A DNA stretch of 64,000 nt, from NCBI GenBank assembly GCA_903895995.1, contig CAITVX010000018.1, positions 58,838-122,837 of the forward strand. The letters are read 5' to 3'. This document shows positions 28,558 through 40,502 of the stretch, one piece after another. This DNA comes from an uncultured Actinomycetes bacterium (GTDB taxonomy: Bacteria > Actinomycetota > Actinomycetes > Nanopelagicales > Nanopelagicaceae). The notes below the pieces were generated by a model, which saw only the letters and a program-made list of their open reading frames with translations, was not told where the DNA came from and did not search any database. A program made the position numbers and the translations under genes. The first letter of the stretch is position 1. Every line of letters begins with the position of its first letter.

Positions 28558-30003
28558 ATGCCACGCGACCAAGAACCGCTCGATATTGATATCGATCAAC
28601 TGCTTCGTGAATCTGCCCAAGTTGCTGCAGATTTTGATGCGCAAGAGAGTTCTGCTGATTATGCAGAGAGCCAACAGCAAGATCTTCAAGATCGCCAAGC
28701 GCTGCGCCGTGTCCATGGTCTCTCTACCGAAATGCAGGACGTTTCAGATGCTGAATATCGCCAGCTTCGTTTAGAGAAGGTTGTCTTGGTTGGGGTCTGG
28801 ACCGAAGGCACTGCACAAGATGCAGAAAATTCGTTGAAAGAGTTGAGCGCACTAGCAGAGACTGCCGGCTCACAAGTCATGGATGGCCTCATTCAACGCC
28901 GCGATCGAGCTGATCCATCAACATTTATCGGCTCTGGAAAAGTCCTCGAACTTCGACAGGCAGTTGTTGCAACAGGCGCTGACACAGTTGTCTGCGATGG
29001 CGAACTTTCACCTGCTCAACTTCGTTCACTCGAAGCGAAGGTGAAGGTCAAAGTGATCGATCGCACCGCGCTGATCTTGGATATCTTCGCCCAGCATGCA
29101 AAGTCCCGCGAAGGTAAAGCCCAAGTAGAGCTCGCACAGATGACTTATCTTCTTCCACGTTTACGTGGTTGGGGTGATTCACTCTCGCGCCAAGCTGGTG
29201 GCATTGGTGGACGTGGTCCTGGCGAGACAAAGATTGAGACTGATCGCCGTCGCATTAACGACAAGATGGCGAAACTTCGCAAAGAGATTAAAGAGATGAA
29301 GGTCGCTCGCGATACAAAGCGCCAAGAACGTACGCGTCACAATATTCCATCAGTTGCGATCGCTGGCTATACCAACGCCGGCAAATCATCCCTGATGAAC
29401 CGTTTAACCAATGCAGGTGTACTCGTTGAGAATGCGCTCTTTGCAACGCTCGACCCCACAACCCGCCAGACAAAGACTCCTGATGGCCGCGTATTCACAC
29501 TCTCTGACACTGTTGGATTTGTTAGGCATCTGCCTCATCAGCTCGTTGAGGCATTTAAATCCACACTAGAAGAAGTAGCTGCAGCGGATCTCATTGTTCA
29601 CGTTGTTGATGGATCACACCCCGATCCCATGGAACAGATTCGCGCAGTCCGCCAAGTGATCAACGAAGTTGGTGGGGGAGATATCACTGAGATTATTGCG
29701 ATTAATAAATCAGATATCGCAGCCCCTGAAGTGATGATGGAGATACTCCGTAAAGAGCAGAATAGCTTTGCATTCTCAGCTCGTACTGGATTTGGTATCG
29801 ATACCTTGCTTAAAGCTATCGAGACATCACTGCCTCGGCCAAGGATCGAAGTGAGAACCACAATCCCATTCAATCGTGGCGACCTTGTCTCAGCTATTCA
29901 TGAGCGTGGTGAGATTATGAGTGAAGAGTATTCCGAACACGGAACCACGATCCATGCGATGGTGGATGGATCACTCGCTGAGAAGCTCGAAGCTCTTAAG
30001 TAG
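28558..30003 (+). CDS. hflX: GTPase HflX
   Basis: A 481-residue HflX with an N-terminal ribosome-binding domain (LVGVWTEGTAQDAENSLKEL), the glycine-rich linker GGIGGRGPGETKIE, and a GTPase domain with G1 GYTNAGKSS, G3 DTVGF and G4 NKSD. HflX splits stalled ribosomes under stress. The frame is open from 28522, but ATG 28558 lies four bases after dapF and gives a sensible N-terminus. Confidence 0.95.
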   Translation: MPRDQEPLDIDIDQLLRESAQVAADFDAQESSADYAESQQQDLQDRQALRRVHGLSTEMQDVSDAEYRQLRLEKVVLVGVWTEGTAQDAENSLKELSALAETAGSQVMDGLIQRRDRADPSTFIGSGKVLELRQAVVATGADTVVCDGELSPAQLRSLEAKVKVKVIDRTALILDIFAQHAKSREGKAQVELAQMTYLLPRLRGWGDSLSRQAGGIGGRGPGETKIETDRRRINDKMAKLRKEIKEMKVARDTKRQERTRHNIPSVAIAGYTNAGKSSLMNRLTNAGVLVENALFATLDPTTRQTKTPDGRVFTLSDTVGFVRHLPHQLVEAFKSTLEEVAAADLIVHVVDGSHPDPMEQIRAVRQVINEVGGGDITEIIAINKSDIAAPEVMMEILRKEQNSFAFSARTGFGIDTLLKAIETSLPRPRIEVRTTIPFNRGDLVSAIHERGEIMSEEYSEHGTTIHAMVDGSLAEKLEALK

Positions 30004-30012
30004 GATTCACAC

Positions 30013-30660
30013 GTGCCGATCAATCTCACTCTCGCAGATGACAATTTTGCAGATCTCGTTAGCCAAGCCAGCGCTGCGATACGTAGCGGGGGAATAGCAA
30101 TACTTGCAGCCGAGCATGGGTATCTGTATCTCTGCGATGCATTTAACAATGATCGGATTGCGCGAATTCACGCACTTCGTGGGGATGCACCATTTACTGC
30201 AGCCCAGGTAATGATTGGCGATGCAAAGGTATTAAAAGGTTTAACGACTGATTTCGACTCTGATCTACAAACTCTCACTGATCGCTTCTGGCCAGGTCTA
30301 CTCTCACTACAACTCACACCTCAGGGTAGTCTGAATTGGGACTTAGGGGATAAGGGCGAACTCGACTCGATTGTTGTTCGTGTACCAGCACGTGATCTCC
30401 TTCGAGAAGTTGTGAGTGCAACCGGCCCAGTCGCTGTTGCAAGTGTTTCTCGTGCTGGTGAGCGAGTGACCCGAGAATTATCTGAGATCTCATCGGTTGC
30501 GCCAGATATTGCGATCACTGTCGATGAAGGGGCTCTCCCTGAAGGGCCAGCATCGACTCTTCTGGGCCGCCGGCAAGGACGAGGCCCACTCTCAATCCTT
30601 CGCGAGGGAGCAATATCACGCGCCGAGCTCGCCGAACTCGTGCCGACCATCGGCGCTTAG
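30013..30660 (+). CDS. Divergent Sua5/YciO/YrdC-family protein
   Basis: A 215-residue protein with the overall YrdC fold pattern: IRSGGIAILAAEHGYLYLCDAFNNDRIARIHALRG, FWPGLLSLQL, VRVPA, and GPVAVASVSRAG. True Sua5/TsaC proteins make threonylcarbamoyl-AMP for t6A tRNA modification. Here the usual PTDTVYGL strand reads AAEHGYLYL and the K-x-R loop reads RGD, so key substrate residues are missing. It starts with GTG 30013. The gene sits where Sua5 is usually found before the glyA/wecA/atp block. It may be a non-enzymatic or retuned paralogue. Confidence 0.75.
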   Translation: MPINLTLADDNFADLVSQASAAIRSGGIAILAAEHGYLYLCDAFNNDRIARIHALRGDAPFTAAQVMIGDAKVLKGLTTDFDSDLQTLTDRFWPGLLSLQLTPQGSLNWDLGDKGELDSIVVRVPARDLLREVVSATGPVAVASVSRAGERVTRELSEISSVAPDIAITVDEGALPEGPASTLLGRRQGRGPLSILREGAISRAELAELVPTIGA

Positions 30661-30687
30661 GCTCATAATCTCAACTAGGCTTGCCGC

Positions 30688-31956
30688 ATGACCGATACCT
30701 TCTATGGCCCAGATTTCACCCAACTGACCGCGCAAGATCCAGATATCGCAGCACTGCTGCTGAGTGAACTCGAAAGACAGCGCAGCGGTCTGCAGTTGAT
30801 CGCATCAGAGAACTTCACATCTCCTGCGGTCTTAGCAACACTGGGATCAACGCTCTCTAATAAGTATGCCGAGGGATATCCGGGTAAGCGTTACTACGGT
30901 GGCTGCGAAGAGGTAGATAAGGTCGAGACGATCGGTATCGAACGCGCAAAGGCTCTCTTTGGCGCAGACCATGCAAACCTTCAACCGCACTCAGGTGCGA
31001 GTGCAAACGTTGCGGTCTATAAAGCTTTTACAAATCCAGGAGACACCGTTCTCGCTATGTCGTTGCCACATGGTGGACACCTGACACACGGTGCAAAAGT
31101 TAACTTTTCAGGCAAGTGGTACAACATCGTCTCCTATGGCGTTCGCCAAGATAACGAGTTGATCGATTACGACGAGCTTCGTGACCTCGCGATTGCAAAT
31201 AAGCCAAAGATGATCTGTTCAGGCGCAACTGCCTACCCAAGTCTGATCGACTTTGAAAAAGTCCGTGCGATCTGCGACGAAGTTGGCGCAATCATGTGGG
31301 TCGATGCCGCTCACTTCATTGGACTTGTTGCAGGTAAGGCGATTCCATCGCCGGTTCCTTATGCAGATGTTGTCTCATTTACGACTCACAAAGTTCTTCG
31401 CGGACCGCGTGGTGGAATGATTTTGACGAAGGCAGAGCATGCAGCTGCCATCGACAAGGCAATCTTCCCTGGAATGCAGGGCGGCCCCATCATGAGTGCA
31501 GTTGCTGGAAAGGCAGTTGCTCTCAAGGAGTGCGCAACACCCGCTTATCAAGAATATGCAAAGAACGTTATTACCAATGCAAAGGCACTTGCCGCTGGTC
31601 TTGAAGCTGAGGGAATGCGTGCTGTTTCCGGTGGCACCGAGACCCATCTTGCATTGATCGATGTACGCAGCACAGGCGTTACCGGCAAGGTAGCTGATGA
31701 GCGTTGTGGTCTCTCGGGAATCACTCTCAACAAAAATGCTATTCCATATGATCCAGAGACTCCTGCTGTGACAAGTGGTATCCGTGTAGGTACACCTTCC
31801 ACAACAACCCAAGGAATGGGTGTTCCGCAGATGAAGGAGATCGCATCTCTTATTGCCCGCGCAATCAAAGATGGCGCTGATGAGAGCAAGGCTTCTGCGA
31901 TTCGCGCAGATGTAAATGCACTCACTGCGCAATTCCCTGTCTACCCACGTTCATAG
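30688..31956 (+). CDS. glyA: Serine hydroxymethyltransferase
   Basis: A 422-residue PLP enzyme with GLQLIASENFTSPAVL, YAEGYPGKRYYGGCEEVD, LPHGGHLTHG and the PLP-lysine motif VVSFTTHKVLRGPRGG. It interconverts serine and glycine and supplies methylene-tetrahydrofolate, including for ThyX. It has its own short upstream gap of 27 bases. Confidence 0.97.
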   Translation: MTDTFYGPDFTQLTAQDPDIAALLLSELERQRSGLQLIASENFTSPAVLATLGSTLSNKYAEGYPGKRYYGGCEEVDKVETIGIERAKALFGADHANLQPHSGASANVAVYKAFTNPGDTVLAMSLPHGGHLTHGAKVNFSGKWYNIVSYGVRQDNELIDYDELRDLAIANKPKMICSGATAYPSLIDFEKVRAICDEVGAIMWVDAAHFIGLVAGKAIPSPVPYADVVSFTTHKVLRGPRGGMILTKAEHAAAIDKAIFPGMQGGPIMSAVAGKAVALKECATPAYQEYAKNVITNAKALAAGLEAEGMRAVSGGTETHLALIDVRSTGVTGKVADERCGLSGITLNKNAIPYDPETPAVTSGIRVGTPSTTTQGMGVPQMKEIASLIARAIKDGADESKASAIRADVNALTAQFPVYPRS

Positions 31957-31971
31957 AGCGAGTGCTACTCA

Positions 31972-33078
31972 ATGCGTGAATATCTTCTAACAGCGTTCAT
32001 AGCGGCAGCGATTACTTTCTTGCTCACTCCGCTTGTGCGCAATTGGGCGATGCGCTCTGGTGCCTACATCGGCATTCGTGATCGCGATATGCATACAGTC
32101 ATTACTCCACGTTGGGGAGGGCTTGCGATGTGGATCTCAATGTCCATCACCTTCCTCATTGTGAGTCACCTACCCCTTACAGGCCAGGCATTTGGCCGTG
32201 AAGCGCAAGGGATCTTCCTCGCAGGAACATTCATCATGGTGCTTGGGATGCTCGATGATCGCTTTGATTTAGATTCGATTACAAAGTTTGCAGGCCAAGC
32301 CCTCGCTGCTGGAATCTTGCTCTTGCACGGAGTTCAGATTCTCTGGCTTCCTATCAACGGAATCCTGACACTTCCAGCAAATATTGGTCAGATCCTTACC
32401 GTGATCTTTGTGATGACGGTGATCAATGCAGTGAATTTCATCGATGGACTTGATGGACTTGCAACAGGAATCGTTGCAATCTGTGGAACTGCCTTCTTTG
32501 CATTCTCCTATGTCCTAGCCGTCGTGAATGGATTTAACCGTGCTGGTGCTCCTTCCTTGATCACGGCTGTTGTGATTGGAATGTGTATGGGCTTCTTGCC
32601 ACACAACTTCCATCCGGCACGTATCTTCATGGGAGATTCCGGTGCGATGTTCCTTGGGCTACTTCTTGCTGCTTCTGCGATTACTCTCACTGGCCAGATC
32701 GATGTGAATGCAATCTCCGATTCAGCATCACGGTCAGCGCTCTTGCCACTCTTACTTCCCTTTACAATTTTGGGAATTCCATTGCTCGACTTAATTATGG
32801 CGATCGTGAGGCGTTTGCGAGCAGGGCGCTCACCTTTTGCCTCTGATCGCCAACACCTGCATCACAGGTTGCTCGATCTTGGTAATTCACACCGCCGCAC
32901 AACCTTCATTCTCTACTTATGGTCAGCAACATTTGCATTCCCAACTGTGATCGCAGCTTTTGCACCACTATGGGTTGCACTCCTTGTCGCTGCTGCAATC
33001 GCCTCTCTATCTGCCATACTCATTATTGACACCCTTCGTGCTAAAGCTGCACAGAAGAGAGAGGTCGCACATGTCTAA
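31972..33078 (+). CDS. WecA/MraY-like undecaprenyl-phosphate glycosyl-1-phosphate transferase
   Basis: A 368-residue polytopic protein with the family motifs GMLDDRFDLD, NAVNFIDGLDGLATG, and HNFHPARIFMGDSGA, and a late HLHHRLL histidine motif typical of WecA. It transfers a sugar phosphate (in homologues GlcNAc-1-P) to undecaprenyl or decaprenyl phosphate, starting a wall glycan. Position directly before the ATP synthase genes is standard for actinobacteria. Overlaps the next gene by eight bases. Confidence 0.9.
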   Translation: MREYLLTAFIAAAITFLLTPLVRNWAMRSGAYIGIRDRDMHTVITPRWGGLAMWISMSITFLIVSHLPLTGQAFGREAQGIFLAGTFIMVLGMLDDRFDLDSITKFAGQALAAGILLLHGVQILWLPINGILTLPANIGQILTVIFVMTVINAVNFIDGLDGLATGIVAICGTAFFAFSYVLAVVNGFNRAGAPSLITAVVIGMCMGFLPHNFHPARIFMGDSGAMFLGLLLAASAITLTGQIDVNAISDSASRSALLPLLLPFTILGIPLLDLIMAIVRRLRAGRSPFASDRQHLHHRLLDLGNSHRRTTFILYLWSATFAFPTVIAAFAPLWVALLVAAAIASLSAILIIDTLRAKAAQKREVAHV

Positions 33079-33502
33079 TCTCAGCGCTGCATCATCAGAG
33101 GAGAAGATGTGGAGAGGCGCCCTCGTTCCAGCGCTCGTTGTCACCGTCATCTCTATCGTTATTTCGATAGCAGTAAAGAAAGGTCCAGGTGCGTGGGGAT
33201 CACTGCTGGCCAGCATGACTGTTCTGATCTTCTTCTCGGTTCACCTTGGAATAAGCGCTATCTCTAAAAACCTTGACCCGATCGCGACGATGGCTCTTGC
33301 GATGTTCTCCTACTTCGCCAAAGTCATGGTCATGGGTGCCTTCCTGCTGATCGTTACCAAGTTCACCTCACCTGCGACCATTAACCGCCCTGCCTTTGCG
33401 ATTACCGCCCTTGCGATTACCGCAGCCTGGTTAGCGGGGGAGATTCGTGCATTTATGAAGCTCAAGCTGGGACTGCCACTGCCGCTTCGCAGGATTGAGT
33501 AA
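33071..33502 (+). CDS. AtpI-like four-helix membrane protein
   Basis: A 143-residue protein from ATG 33071, with about four membrane helices. Longer readings of this frame start inside the upstream gene and are unlikely. Size, hydrophobic pattern and position between the WecA-like gene and atpB fit the AtpI-type proteins that help assemble the c-ring. No diagnostic motif is visible, so this rests on context. Confidence 0.75.
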   Translation: MSNLSAASSEEKMWRGALVPALVVTVISIVISIAVKKGPGAWGSLLASMTVLIFFSVHLGISAISKNLDPIATMALAMFSYFAKVMVMGAFLLIVTKFTSPATINRPAFAITALAITAAWLAGEIRAFMKLKLGLPLPLRRIE

Positions 33503-33512
33503 GGTTAGATCT

Positions 33513-33707
33513 ATGGCATCAAATGAAGAAGGCGCGCTCTGGTCGATCCTGGGATACCTGATCTCGGGGCTCTTGATCTGGGGTGGTATCGGATATGGCC
33601 TAGATCGCTGGCTTAACCCAACGCACCACTGGTTCATGCTCATTGGCTGCCTACTTGGAATGGGCGCCTCGATCTATCTCGTCTGGCTCCGTTTTGGGCG
33701 GGAGTAA
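33513..33707 (+). CDS. AtpZ-like small membrane protein
   Basis: A 64-residue protein with two membrane helices (WSILGYLISGLLIWGGIGYGLDRWL and HWFMLIGCLLGMGASIYLVW). The GIGYGLDRWL pattern is that of AtpZ/F1Fo accessory proteins linked to assembly or ion transport. ATG 33513 is preferred to TTG 33495, which would overlap the upstream gene. A 135-base gap without a gene follows before atpB. Confidence 0.78.
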   Translation: MASNEEGALWSILGYLISGLLIWGGIGYGLDRWLNPTHHWFMLIGCLLGMGASIYLVWLRFGRE

Positions 33708-33842
33708 GCCTCTTTCAGCGGGGAAAATCACCTTTTCCTTACCTATTTGGGTTTTGGATTTTGATCTGCTCCTAATAGGGTTACGCCGTCTTCCCATGAA
33801 AATTTAAGATTCGCAGTAATTAGTCCTTAAAGGGAGAGTGCG

Positions 33843-34625
33843 TTGTTCGTCTCTGATGTAGCTGGGCCCGGGTTTGTCCCGCCAAGCACCAATGACTTCA
33901 ATCTGCCACCCGTTTTTGGAAATAGTGCATATACAACAAAACCAATCTTGCTCGTCCTTCTCAGTATCGTCCTAATCTCTATCTTCTTTATAGCAGCATC
34001 TCGTAAAGCTGCGATCGTGCCCGGCAAGCTTCAATTCGTTGGTGAATCTGTCTACTCCTTTGTGCGCAAGGATCTTGCTGAAGAGATCATTGGACATGGC
34101 TTCCTGCAATTCGTGCCATTCCTCTTCACCCTCTTCACCTTTGTGCTTGTCAACAACATCTTTGGAATCATTCCATTCTTGCAATTTCCTGCAATGTCTC
34201 ACGTTTCATTCCCATACGTGCTTGCAGGTTTCTCATATTTCATCTTCCACTCAATCGGTATCAAGAAGCAGGGCCTTGGTAAGTACCTCAAGGGAATTGC
34301 ATTCCTTCCAGGTGTTCCAAAGTTTGCCTACATCTTGCTTACCCCGATTGAAATCGCAACATACTTCTTGATTCGTCCAGTGACACTCTCACTACGTCTC
34401 TTTGCAAATATGTTCGCCGGTCACTTATTGCTGCTCGTCTTCATCGGTGGCGGCGATTACATGCTGCACGACTCACATCTTTTGTTGAAGATCCTCTCGC
34501 CATTCTCCTTTGGATTTGGTATCGCGATGACCTTCTTCGAATTTATGGTGCAATGCCTCCAGGCTTACATCATTACCCTTCTATCAGCGCTCTTCATCGC
34601 AGGAGCACTTGTAGACGAGCACTAA
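33843..34625 (+). CDS. atpB: ATP synthase subunit a
   Basis: A 260-residue Fo subunit a with about five or six membrane helices and the essential arginine in [13 protein letters not shown]. It forms the proton half-channels against the c-ring. The start is TTG 33843 after an AAAGGGAGAG ribosome site. It leads the run atpB-E-F-H-A-G-D-C. Confidence 0.96.
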   Translation: MFVSDVAGPGFVPPSTNDFNLPPVFGNSAYTTKPILLVLLSIVLISIFFIAASRKAAIVPGKLQFVGESVYSFVRKDLAEEIIGHGFLQFVPFLFTLFTFVLVNNIFGIIPFLQFPAMSHVSFPYVLAGFSYFIFHSIGIKKQGLGKYLKGIAFLPGVPKFAYILLTPIEIATYFLIRPVTLSLRLFANMFAGHLLLLVFIGGGDYMLHDSHLLLKILSPFSFGFGIAMTFFEFMVQCLQAYIITLLSALFIAGALVDEH

Positions 34626-34690
34626 CTTTCCACCAGCACTACCTTGAAAGCGATAGCTTCCAAGTTCAACCCGAACGAAAGGCAACAAAG

Positions 34691-34894
34691 ATGAAAGGCA
34701 CACTCAACCTGGTCGGTTATGGCCTATCTGCAATCGGACCCGCAATCGCAACTGGCTTAATCTTCGCCGCGTATATCAACGGTGTAGCACGTCAGCCTGA
34801 GGCACGTTCTGTCCTGCAGCCAATCGCATTCCTCGGCTTCGCCTTGGCAGAAGCGTTGGCTCTCTTCGGTCTCGTCCTCGCATTCGTCCTCTAA
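34691..34894 (+). CDS. atpE: ATP synthase subunit c
   Basis: A 67-residue two-helix proteolipid from ATG 34691. The first helix has the small-residue pattern [17 protein letters not shown], the loop has ARQPE, and the ion-binding glutamate is in [10 protein letters not shown]. No sodium-binding Gln/Ser set is obvious, so protons are the likely coupling ion. A longer frame begins inside atpB and is rejected. [10 protein letters not shown] fits the F-type loop. Confidence 0.95.
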   Translation: MKGTLNLVGYGLSAIGPAIATGLIFAAYINGVARQPEARSVLQPIAFLGFALAEALALFGLVLAFVL

Positions 34895-34927
34895 TACTCG
34901 TATTAATAGTTAGAACGGAATAAAGAG

Positions 34928-35455
34928 ATGCATTCTCGTTTTGTGGCTGAAGCGGCGCAGAGCCCACTCCTTCCAAAACCAGCAGAGTTAATCGTTGGCG
35001 CAATCGCCTTCGGTCTGCTCTTCTTGGTTCTCCGTAAGTTCGTCACGCCAATGTTTGAAAAGGCATTTGCGGCACGCACTGAGGCGATCCAAGGTGGAAT
35101 TGAAAAGGCAGAACGTGCACAGCTTGAAGCAGCAAAGGCACTTGAGTCATACACGGCTCAACTTGCTGATGCTCGTGGTGAAGCTTCAAAGATTCGTGAA
35201 GAGGCGCGCGTTCAAGGCGCGGCAATCATCGAAGATCTTCGCGCACAGGCACAAGAGGAAGCTGCACGAATTACTGCAGCAGCCCATAGTTCTATTGAAG
35301 CTGAACGTGAGAAGGCAATTACCTCTCTCCGTGCAGAAGTTGGAACGTTGGCCGTAGCTCTTGCATCCAAGATCGTCGGAGAAGCACTTCAAGACCAGGT
35401 ACGACAATCTCGTATTGTCGATCGCTTCTTGGAAGACTTGGAGAAAAGTAAGTAA
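34928..35455 (+). CDS. atpF: ATP synthase subunit b
   Basis: A 175-residue peripheral-stalk subunit: one N-terminal membrane helix (about residues 15-37) and a long charged coiled coil rich in Ala, Glu and Lys. It links Fo to the F1 delta subunit. Its stop overlaps atpH by one base. Confidence 0.94.
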   Translation: MHSRFVAEAAQSPLLPKPAELIVGAIAFGLLFLVLRKFVTPMFEKAFAARTEAIQGGIEKAERAQLEAAKALESYTAQLADARGEASKIREEARVQGAAIIEDLRAQAQEEAARITAAAHSSIEAEREKAITSLRAEVGTLAVALASKIVGEALQDQVRQSRIVDRFLEDLEKSK

Positions 35456-36282
35456 TGATCGTTCTCGGAGGTAGTAGTCGCCAAGCACTAGTGGCGCTTC
35501 GTGGTGCACTTGATGAGCAGCTTAAGGCTGCCTCATCTGCTGAGTGCACTGCACTATCTTCCGACCTCTTTAAAGCACTCGGAGCCATCGCCTCGTCAGT
35601 TGGATTACGCCGTGCACTGACAGATCCTGCACGTGATCACACTTCAAAGATCGCTCTGATCAATGACCTCTTCGGCAAAGAGATCAATGCAAAGGCGCTA
35701 TCGCTTCTTTCCAGCGCAGCTTCATTCCGTTGGTCATCTTCAGGTGAGATTGCAGATGCCCTCGAGCAGATCGCAGTCGAAGCTGAAGCAACTGCAGCAA
35801 ATCAGGATAAGACTCTCGATGCTGTAGAAGCTGAACTCTTTACATTCTCACGTTTGCTTGTTGCACACAATGATCTTCGTCTAGCTCTCAATGATCGCGC
35901 TGATTCCATTGCACGCAAGCACGAACTCATTTCGAGCATCTTCGCTTCCAAGGCAACGCCTTCGACACTTCGCTTAATTCAAGGTCTCGTGAGTGGCCAA
36001 CGTGGCCGCAGCGTTGAAGCAGCTCTCTCTGCATATGCGCATGCAGTCTCAGCCCGTCGCAATCGTTTAGTTGCCGTAGTTCGTACCGTGGTCGCACTGA
36101 CCCCAGCCCAAGAGGCAAAGCTCGCCGCATCGCTTACCAAGCAGGTCGGCCAGCCAATCCATATCAACACTGAAATTGATCCCACAGTTCTTGGCGGAAT
36201 TGAAGTCCGCTTTGCTGATGAGATCATCGATGGAACCATCAGTAATCGTTTGGCAGAGGCGAGCAGAGCGCTCGCAGTTTAA
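35455..36282 (+). CDS. atpH: ATP synthase delta subunit
   Basis: A 275-residue delta subunit. The usual C-terminal OSCP-like part (LRLIQGLVSGQRGRSVEAALSAY, then PIHINTEIDPTVLGGIEVRF) is preceded by extra N-terminal helical sequence. This extended form is usual in actinobacteria. Coupled to atpF by a one-base overlap; 65 bases before atpA. Confidence 0.93.
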   Translation: MIVLGGSSRQALVALRGALDEQLKAASSAECTALSSDLFKALGAIASSVGLRRALTDPARDHTSKIALINDLFGKEINAKALSLLSSAASFRWSSSGEIADALEQIAVEAEATAANQDKTLDAVEAELFTFSRLLVAHNDLRLALNDRADSIARKHELISSIFASKATPSTLRLIQGLVSGQRGRSVEAALSAYAHAVSARRNRLVAVVRTVVALTPAQEAKLAASLTKQVGQPIHINTEIDPTVLGGIEVRFADEIIDGTISNRLAEASRALAV

Positions 36283-36347
36283 AAACCAGATTTCGATTCT
36301 CTACCAAGAAGAGATTCGACTAGTAAGAGAGACAGAGGGAATACATT

Positions 36348-37904
36348 ATGGCCGAGCTAACAATTCGTCCCGAAGAAATTCGCGACGCACTTGCAAAGCA
36401 CGTCGCTTCATATAACCCAGGAGCTGCAGCCCGAGATGAGATCGGCACAGTAACTGAGGCAGGCGATGGAATCGCCCGCGTTGAGGGTCTTCCTTCAACC
36501 ATGACCAATGAACTTTTGAAGTTTGAGAACGGAACGTTAGGCCTCGCGCTTAACCTCGACGTTCGCGAGATCGGTGTCGTTATCTTGGGCGAGTTCACCG
36601 GTATCGAAGAAGGAACAACCGTTCGTCGCACTGGAGAAATTCTCTCTGTTCCAGTTGGCGATGCATTCTTGGGCCGCGTCGTTGATGCACTTGGTCGTCC
36701 AATCGATGGCAAGGGCGAGATCAAGGCAGAGACAACTCGCGCACTTGAAATTCAGGCACCATCAGTAGTGCAACGCCAGCCAGTTAAAGAGCCAATGCAG
36801 ACAGGTATCAAGGCGATCGATGCAATGACAGCTATCGGCCGTGGACAGCGCCAGCTCATTATTGGTGACCGTCAGACCGGTAAGACAGCGATTGCAATCG
36901 ACACAATTATTAACCAGCGCGATAACTGGAAGACCGGCGATCCTAAGAAGCAGGTTAAGTGCATCTACGTTGCTATCGGTCAGAAGGGTTCAACGATTGC
37001 ATCTGTAAAGGGCGCTCTCGAAGCAGCTGGCGCAATGGAGTACACAACAATCGTTGCAGCTCCAGCATCAGATCCTGCAGGCTTTAAGTACTTAGCTCCA
37101 TATACCGGTTCATCTATCGGTCAGCACTGGATGTATAACGGCCAACATGTATTGATTATCTTTGATGATCTCTCCAAGCAGGCTGAGGCATATCGTTCAG
37201 TATCACTTCTTCTTCGTCGTCCACCAGGTCGCGAGGCCTACCCAGGCGACGTCTTCTACTTACACTCACGTCTTCTCGAGCGTTGCGCAAAGCTCTCTGA
37301 TGAGCTCGGCGGCGGTTCAATGACTGGCCTTCCAATCATTGAGACAAAGGGAAATGACGTCTCTGCATTTATTCCAACAAACGTAATTTCGATTACCGAT
37401 GGTCAGTGCTTCCTTGAGACCGACTTGTTCAACGCAGGTGTTCGCCCAGCTATTAACGTAGGTATTTCGGTATCACGCGTGGGTGGATCTGCACAGACAA
37501 AGGCGATCAAGAAGATCGCTGGACGCTTGCGTCTTGATCTTGCTCAGTATCGTGAACTCGAAGCATTCGCAGCATTCGGTTCAGATCTTGATGCAGCATC
37601 AAAGGCACAGCTGGAGCGCGGAGCTCGCATGGTTGAACTCTTGAAGCAAGGTCAGTACTCACCTTATTCAGTAGAGCGCCAAGCAGTCTCTATCTGGGCC
37701 GGAACAACTGGCAAGATGGATTCAATTCCTGTCGCCGATATTCGTCGCTTTGAATCTGAGTTCCTTGATTTCATCGGTCGTGAGCGCGCTTCAATCTTTG
37801 AAGTGATCTCATCGACTCGTGAGCTCACAGATGACACAGTTGCCTCACTTGAAGAAGCAGTCACGACCTTCAAGACTCAATTCCAGTCCTCAGAGGTGAA
37901 GTAA
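36348..37904 (+). CDS. atpA: ATP synthase alpha subunit
   Basis: A 518-residue alpha subunit with the P-loop GDRQTGKT at about residues 172-179, the DELSD-like region, and [20 protein letters not shown]. It is the non-catalytic nucleotide-binding partner of beta. Length and motifs are normal. Seven bases separate it from atpG. Confidence 0.97.
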   Translation: MAELTIRPEEIRDALAKHVASYNPGAAARDEIGTVTEAGDGIARVEGLPSTMTNELLKFENGTLGLALNLDVREIGVVILGEFTGIEEGTTVRRTGEILSVPVGDAFLGRVVDALGRPIDGKGEIKAETTRALEIQAPSVVQRQPVKEPMQTGIKAIDAMTAIGRGQRQLIIGDRQTGKTAIAIDTIINQRDNWKTGDPKKQVKCIYVAIGQKGSTIASVKGALEAAGAMEYTTIVAAPASDPAGFKYLAPYTGSSIGQHWMYNGQHVLIIFDDLSKQAEAYRSVSLLLRRPPGREAYPGDVFYLHSRLLERCAKLSDELGGGSMTGLPIIETKGNDVSAFIPTNVISITDGQCFLETDLFNAGVRPAINVGISVSRVGGSAQTKAIKKIAGRLRLDLAQYRELEAFAAFGSDLDAASKAQLERGARMVELLKQGQYSPYSVERQAVSIWAGTTGKMDSIPVADIRRFESEFLDFIGRERASIFEVISSTRELTDDTVASLEEAVTTFKTQFQSSEVK

Positions 37905-37910
37905 GAACCC

Positions 37911-40234
<2,324 letters not shown>

Positions 40235-40240
40235 CCAACA

Positions 40241-40501
40241 ATGGCTGCCTCATCCAATCTCACTGTTGAAGTTGTTTCGCCCGAAAAGCGCGTCTGGTCG
40301 GGCGAGGCGACAATGGTTTCAGCACGTACGCTCGAGGGTGATATTGGAATCTTGCCTGACCACGCACCACTTCTTGGTGTCTTAGTTGATGGAACTGTTT
40401 CAATCAAAGCAGCAGATGGCACATCTCATGAATTCGCAATGAGTGATGGATTTATCTCTGTCTCAAAGAACCGCGTCTCTGTTTTAGGTGAGAGCGCTTA
40501 A
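40241..40501 (+). CDS. atpC: ATP synthase epsilon subunit, short form
   Basis: An 86-residue epsilon subunit made only of the N-terminal beta-sandwich (VEVVSPEKRVWSGEA, GDIGILPDHAPLLG, FAMSDGFISV). The C-terminal helical hairpin found in most epsilon subunits (total about 120-140 residues) is absent. That hairpin inhibits ATP hydrolysis in many bacteria. The gene ends one base before the convergent murA stop, so no downstream coding remains. The truncated form looks natural. Confidence 0.92.
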   Translation: MAASSNLTVEVVSPEKRVWSGEATMVSARTLEGDIGILPDHAPLLGVLVDGTVSIKAADGTSHEFAMSDGFISVSKNRVSVLGESA

Positions 40502-40502
40502 C

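Noticed and set aside
32960..33070. N-terminal extension of the AtpI-like gene
   Set aside because: Lies within the WecA-like gene; ATG 33071 is a better start.
34553..34690. N-terminal extension of atpE
   Set aside because: Overlaps atpB and would give an abnormal subunit c.
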